DNA of 7,144 bases, taken from assembly GCA_946480485.1 (NCBI GenBank), contig CAMLJW010000275.1, positions 1-7,144 on the forward strand, written 5' to 3'. The stretch is from an uncultured Streptomyces sp. (GTDB lineage: Bacteria; Actinomycetota; Actinomycetes; Streptomycetales; Streptomycetaceae). The notes under the pieces were generated by a model, which was given only the letters and a program-made list of their open reading frames with translations, had not been told where the DNA came from and ran no database searches. Numbering within the stretch: the stretch's first letter is position 1; each line of letters starts with the position of its first letter. This document shows positions 6,150 to 7,144 of this stretch, piece by piece. The translations under genes were made by a program, and so were the position numbers.

Positions 6150-7144
6150 ATCTGATCTTCCGGCCGGGCCAACAGCCGGCATGGAGTTCCGCGGCCGTGA
6201 GGCAGTTGCCGTACAGGTCGACGATGAGATCGTCGGTGCGCACAGTGGAGCGCTCCTTCCACCAGAGCCAGTTGTCCGACAGCTGCACAAAGTTGTCGGT
6301 CAGTAACAGAAGCCGCGACTCCTCGCGGAGCAGATCAGGCGGAAGAACCTGCGCGAGCAGAATCGGGGACCCGGTCGAGACCTTGTGGGATTCGTTGTGC
6401 ACCCCTTCCGGCTTCCACGCACGCAAGGCGAGACGCTTCCAGAATTCCGCAGCATCACTGCGGGCCTCCGCCATATCCACCCCGACGATCGGCTCGCCGC
6501 ATGCCGGGGCCCCGGCCACCTCTTCAAGGCGCGTGAAGAGCCGGTCCCACAGGTCCTGCTCAAGAGCGTGACCCCAGCGCTTCCAGAAGCGTCCGAGGTT
6601 GCTCTTCCTGTTGCTCGCCCGATGGATGCCGTTGCTCCGCTCCCAGTGGTAGGCCACCACCTGTGGATCGACCAGAGTCCGGTAGCCCAGGGACCGGGCA
6701 CGCATCTGGAAGTCGAAATCCTCGTAGCCGTTGAAGAAGTCCTCGTCGAGCGAACCGGTCTCCTCCAGGACCTGACGCTTCATCGCGAACAGAGCGAACA
6801 CGACCAGCTGGACCGGATATCGGCTGCGCGGCAAGGCACTGGGCCGAGCGTTCAGCAGGAGATGCCGCCCCACCGAATCGGTGAACGTCACTCCGCAGTG
6901 CTGGAGGCCACCTGTCTGCGGGTAAACGAGTACGCCCCCGGTCATCCCGACGGTCTCGAAGCCGCCGCGGCGCTCGTAGGCGGCGAGGAGCTGATTGATC
7001 TCCTGGACGCTCGGCTCCCGGCTCAGCGTCTCGTTCGCGAGGATGAGGTTGAAGCGGCTCTGCTCGAGCGAGCGGTCGACCGAGTCGGAGAGACGCGCCT
7101 CGCGCACGATCGCATTCGACGCGACGGCGAGGGCGGCGGCCGAC
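6148..7144 (-). CDS. GT2-like glycosyltransferase with C-terminal extension (5' end cut by the window)
   Basis: The reading frame is open to the right edge, and 331 codons are visible; a GTG at 7107 has no ribosome binding site and is probably internal. Counting from the edge, NLILANETL (32-40) lies where GT2 enzymes have the metal-binding LLNNDT/DxD segment, but here the aspartate is replaced by Asn-Glu. FFNGYEDFDFQMR (136-148) is the catalytic-base ED motif, and the AYHWERSNG segment (164-172) followed by NLGRFWKRWG is the usual acceptor-side end of this fold. These fit a rhamnosyl- or galactofuranosyl-transferase-like GT-A protein that transfers a sugar from a nucleotide donor, probably in the cytoplasm. 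About 135 further residues (from near 196) match nothing I recognise; they contain DNFVQLSDNWLWWKERS. Codon 280 (6304-6306) is TTA. The gene overlaps or abuts the aminotransferase and is the first visible gene of the operon. Donor and acceptor are unknown. Confidence 0.8.
   Translation of the reverse strand, partial: SAAALAVASNAIVREARLSDSVDRSLEQSRFNLILANETLSREPSVQEINQLLAAYERRGGFETVGMTGGVLVYPQTGGLQHCGVTFTDSVGRHLLLNARPSALPRSRYPVQLVVFALFAMKRQVLEETGSLDEDFFNGYEDFDFQMRARSLGYRTLVDPQVVAYHWERSNGIHRASNRKSNLGRFWKRWGHALEQDLWDRLFTRLEEVAGAPACGEPIVGVDMAEARSDAAEFWKRLALRAWKPEGVHNESHKVSTGSPILLAQVLPPDLLREESRLLLLTDNFVQLSDNWLWWKERSTVRTDDLIVDLYGNCLTAAELHAGCWPGRKIR
6304..6306 (-). promoter_or_regulatory. In-frame TTA leucine codon (bldA control point)
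   Basis: The minus strand reads CTT CTG TTA CTG within a run of four leucines in the glycosyltransferase. It is the only in-frame TTA I found in the six genes. In Streptomyces TTA is read by the late-expressed bldA tRNA, so translation of this gene, and of the coupled genes after it, could be tied to development. Confidence 0.7.

Noticed and set aside
6137..6262. Upstream start for the aminotransferase at 6262
   Set aside because: It would overlap the glycosyltransferase by 115 nt and adds an Arg/His-rich leader. Better starts with ribosome binding sites exist at 6136 and 6151.
7105..7107. GTG at 7107 as the true glycosyltransferase start
   Set aside because: The frame stays open to the window edge, the residues before it resemble the GT2 fold, there is no ribosome binding site, and a start here would remove the N-terminal nucleotide-binding half.

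Overview
The window is from a high-GC actinomycete, most probably a Streptomyces. Third codon positions are strongly G/C, GTG starts are common, the gene families are typical of the genus, and only one in-frame TTA codon was found in the whole window. Every supported gene lies on the minus strand, so transcription runs from right (7144) to left (1). The gene at each edge is cut by the window.

Right and middle part (7144 to 1851) is a probable operon, in transcription order: a GT2-like glycosyltransferase with an unrecognised C-terminal extension (its 5' end is outside the window), a class III PLP aminotransferase of the glutamate-1-semialdehyde aminomutase type, a zinc-dependent medium-chain alcohol dehydrogenase, a 12-helix MFS transporter, and a HAD phosphatase of the beta-phosphoglucomutase-like group. 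Three of the four junctions are tight: stop and start codons overlap or nearly touch at glycosyltransferase/aminotransferase, there is an ATGA overlap at aminotransferase/dehydrogenase, and a 16-nt overlap at transporter/phosphatase. The dehydrogenase/transporter junction has a 64-nt gap holding a strong stem-loop. A dehydrogenase-aminotransferase pair can convert a hydroxyl to an amine through a carbonyl. With a phosphatase, a glycosyltransferase and an exporter-like MFS protein, the set looks like the edge of a cluster that makes and exports, or decorates with, a small amino sugar, aminocyclitol or similar amine. The product cannot be named from this window.

Left part (1850 to 1) holds a GntR/HutC-type regulator and a ROK-family sugar kinase. 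These look like conserved chromosomal genes. Both may be transcribed as leaderless mRNAs: a -10-like hexamer lies 6 to 7 nt before each start codon. A perfect 12-bp palindrome, TTGTCCGGACAA, lies upstream of the GntR gene and is a good candidate operator, probably for autoregulation.

Two clues suggest that the boundary between accessory cluster and chromosomal backbone falls near 1776-1850. The phosphatase gene uses rare codons (AGA three times, ATA, CTA, CTT, GTA) that are sparse in the GntR gene. The glycosyltransferase carries the TTA codon, which in Streptomyces is read by the bldA tRNA and is enriched in secondary-metabolism genes. I saw no RNA genes, insertion sequences, CRISPR arrays or supported plus-strand genes.
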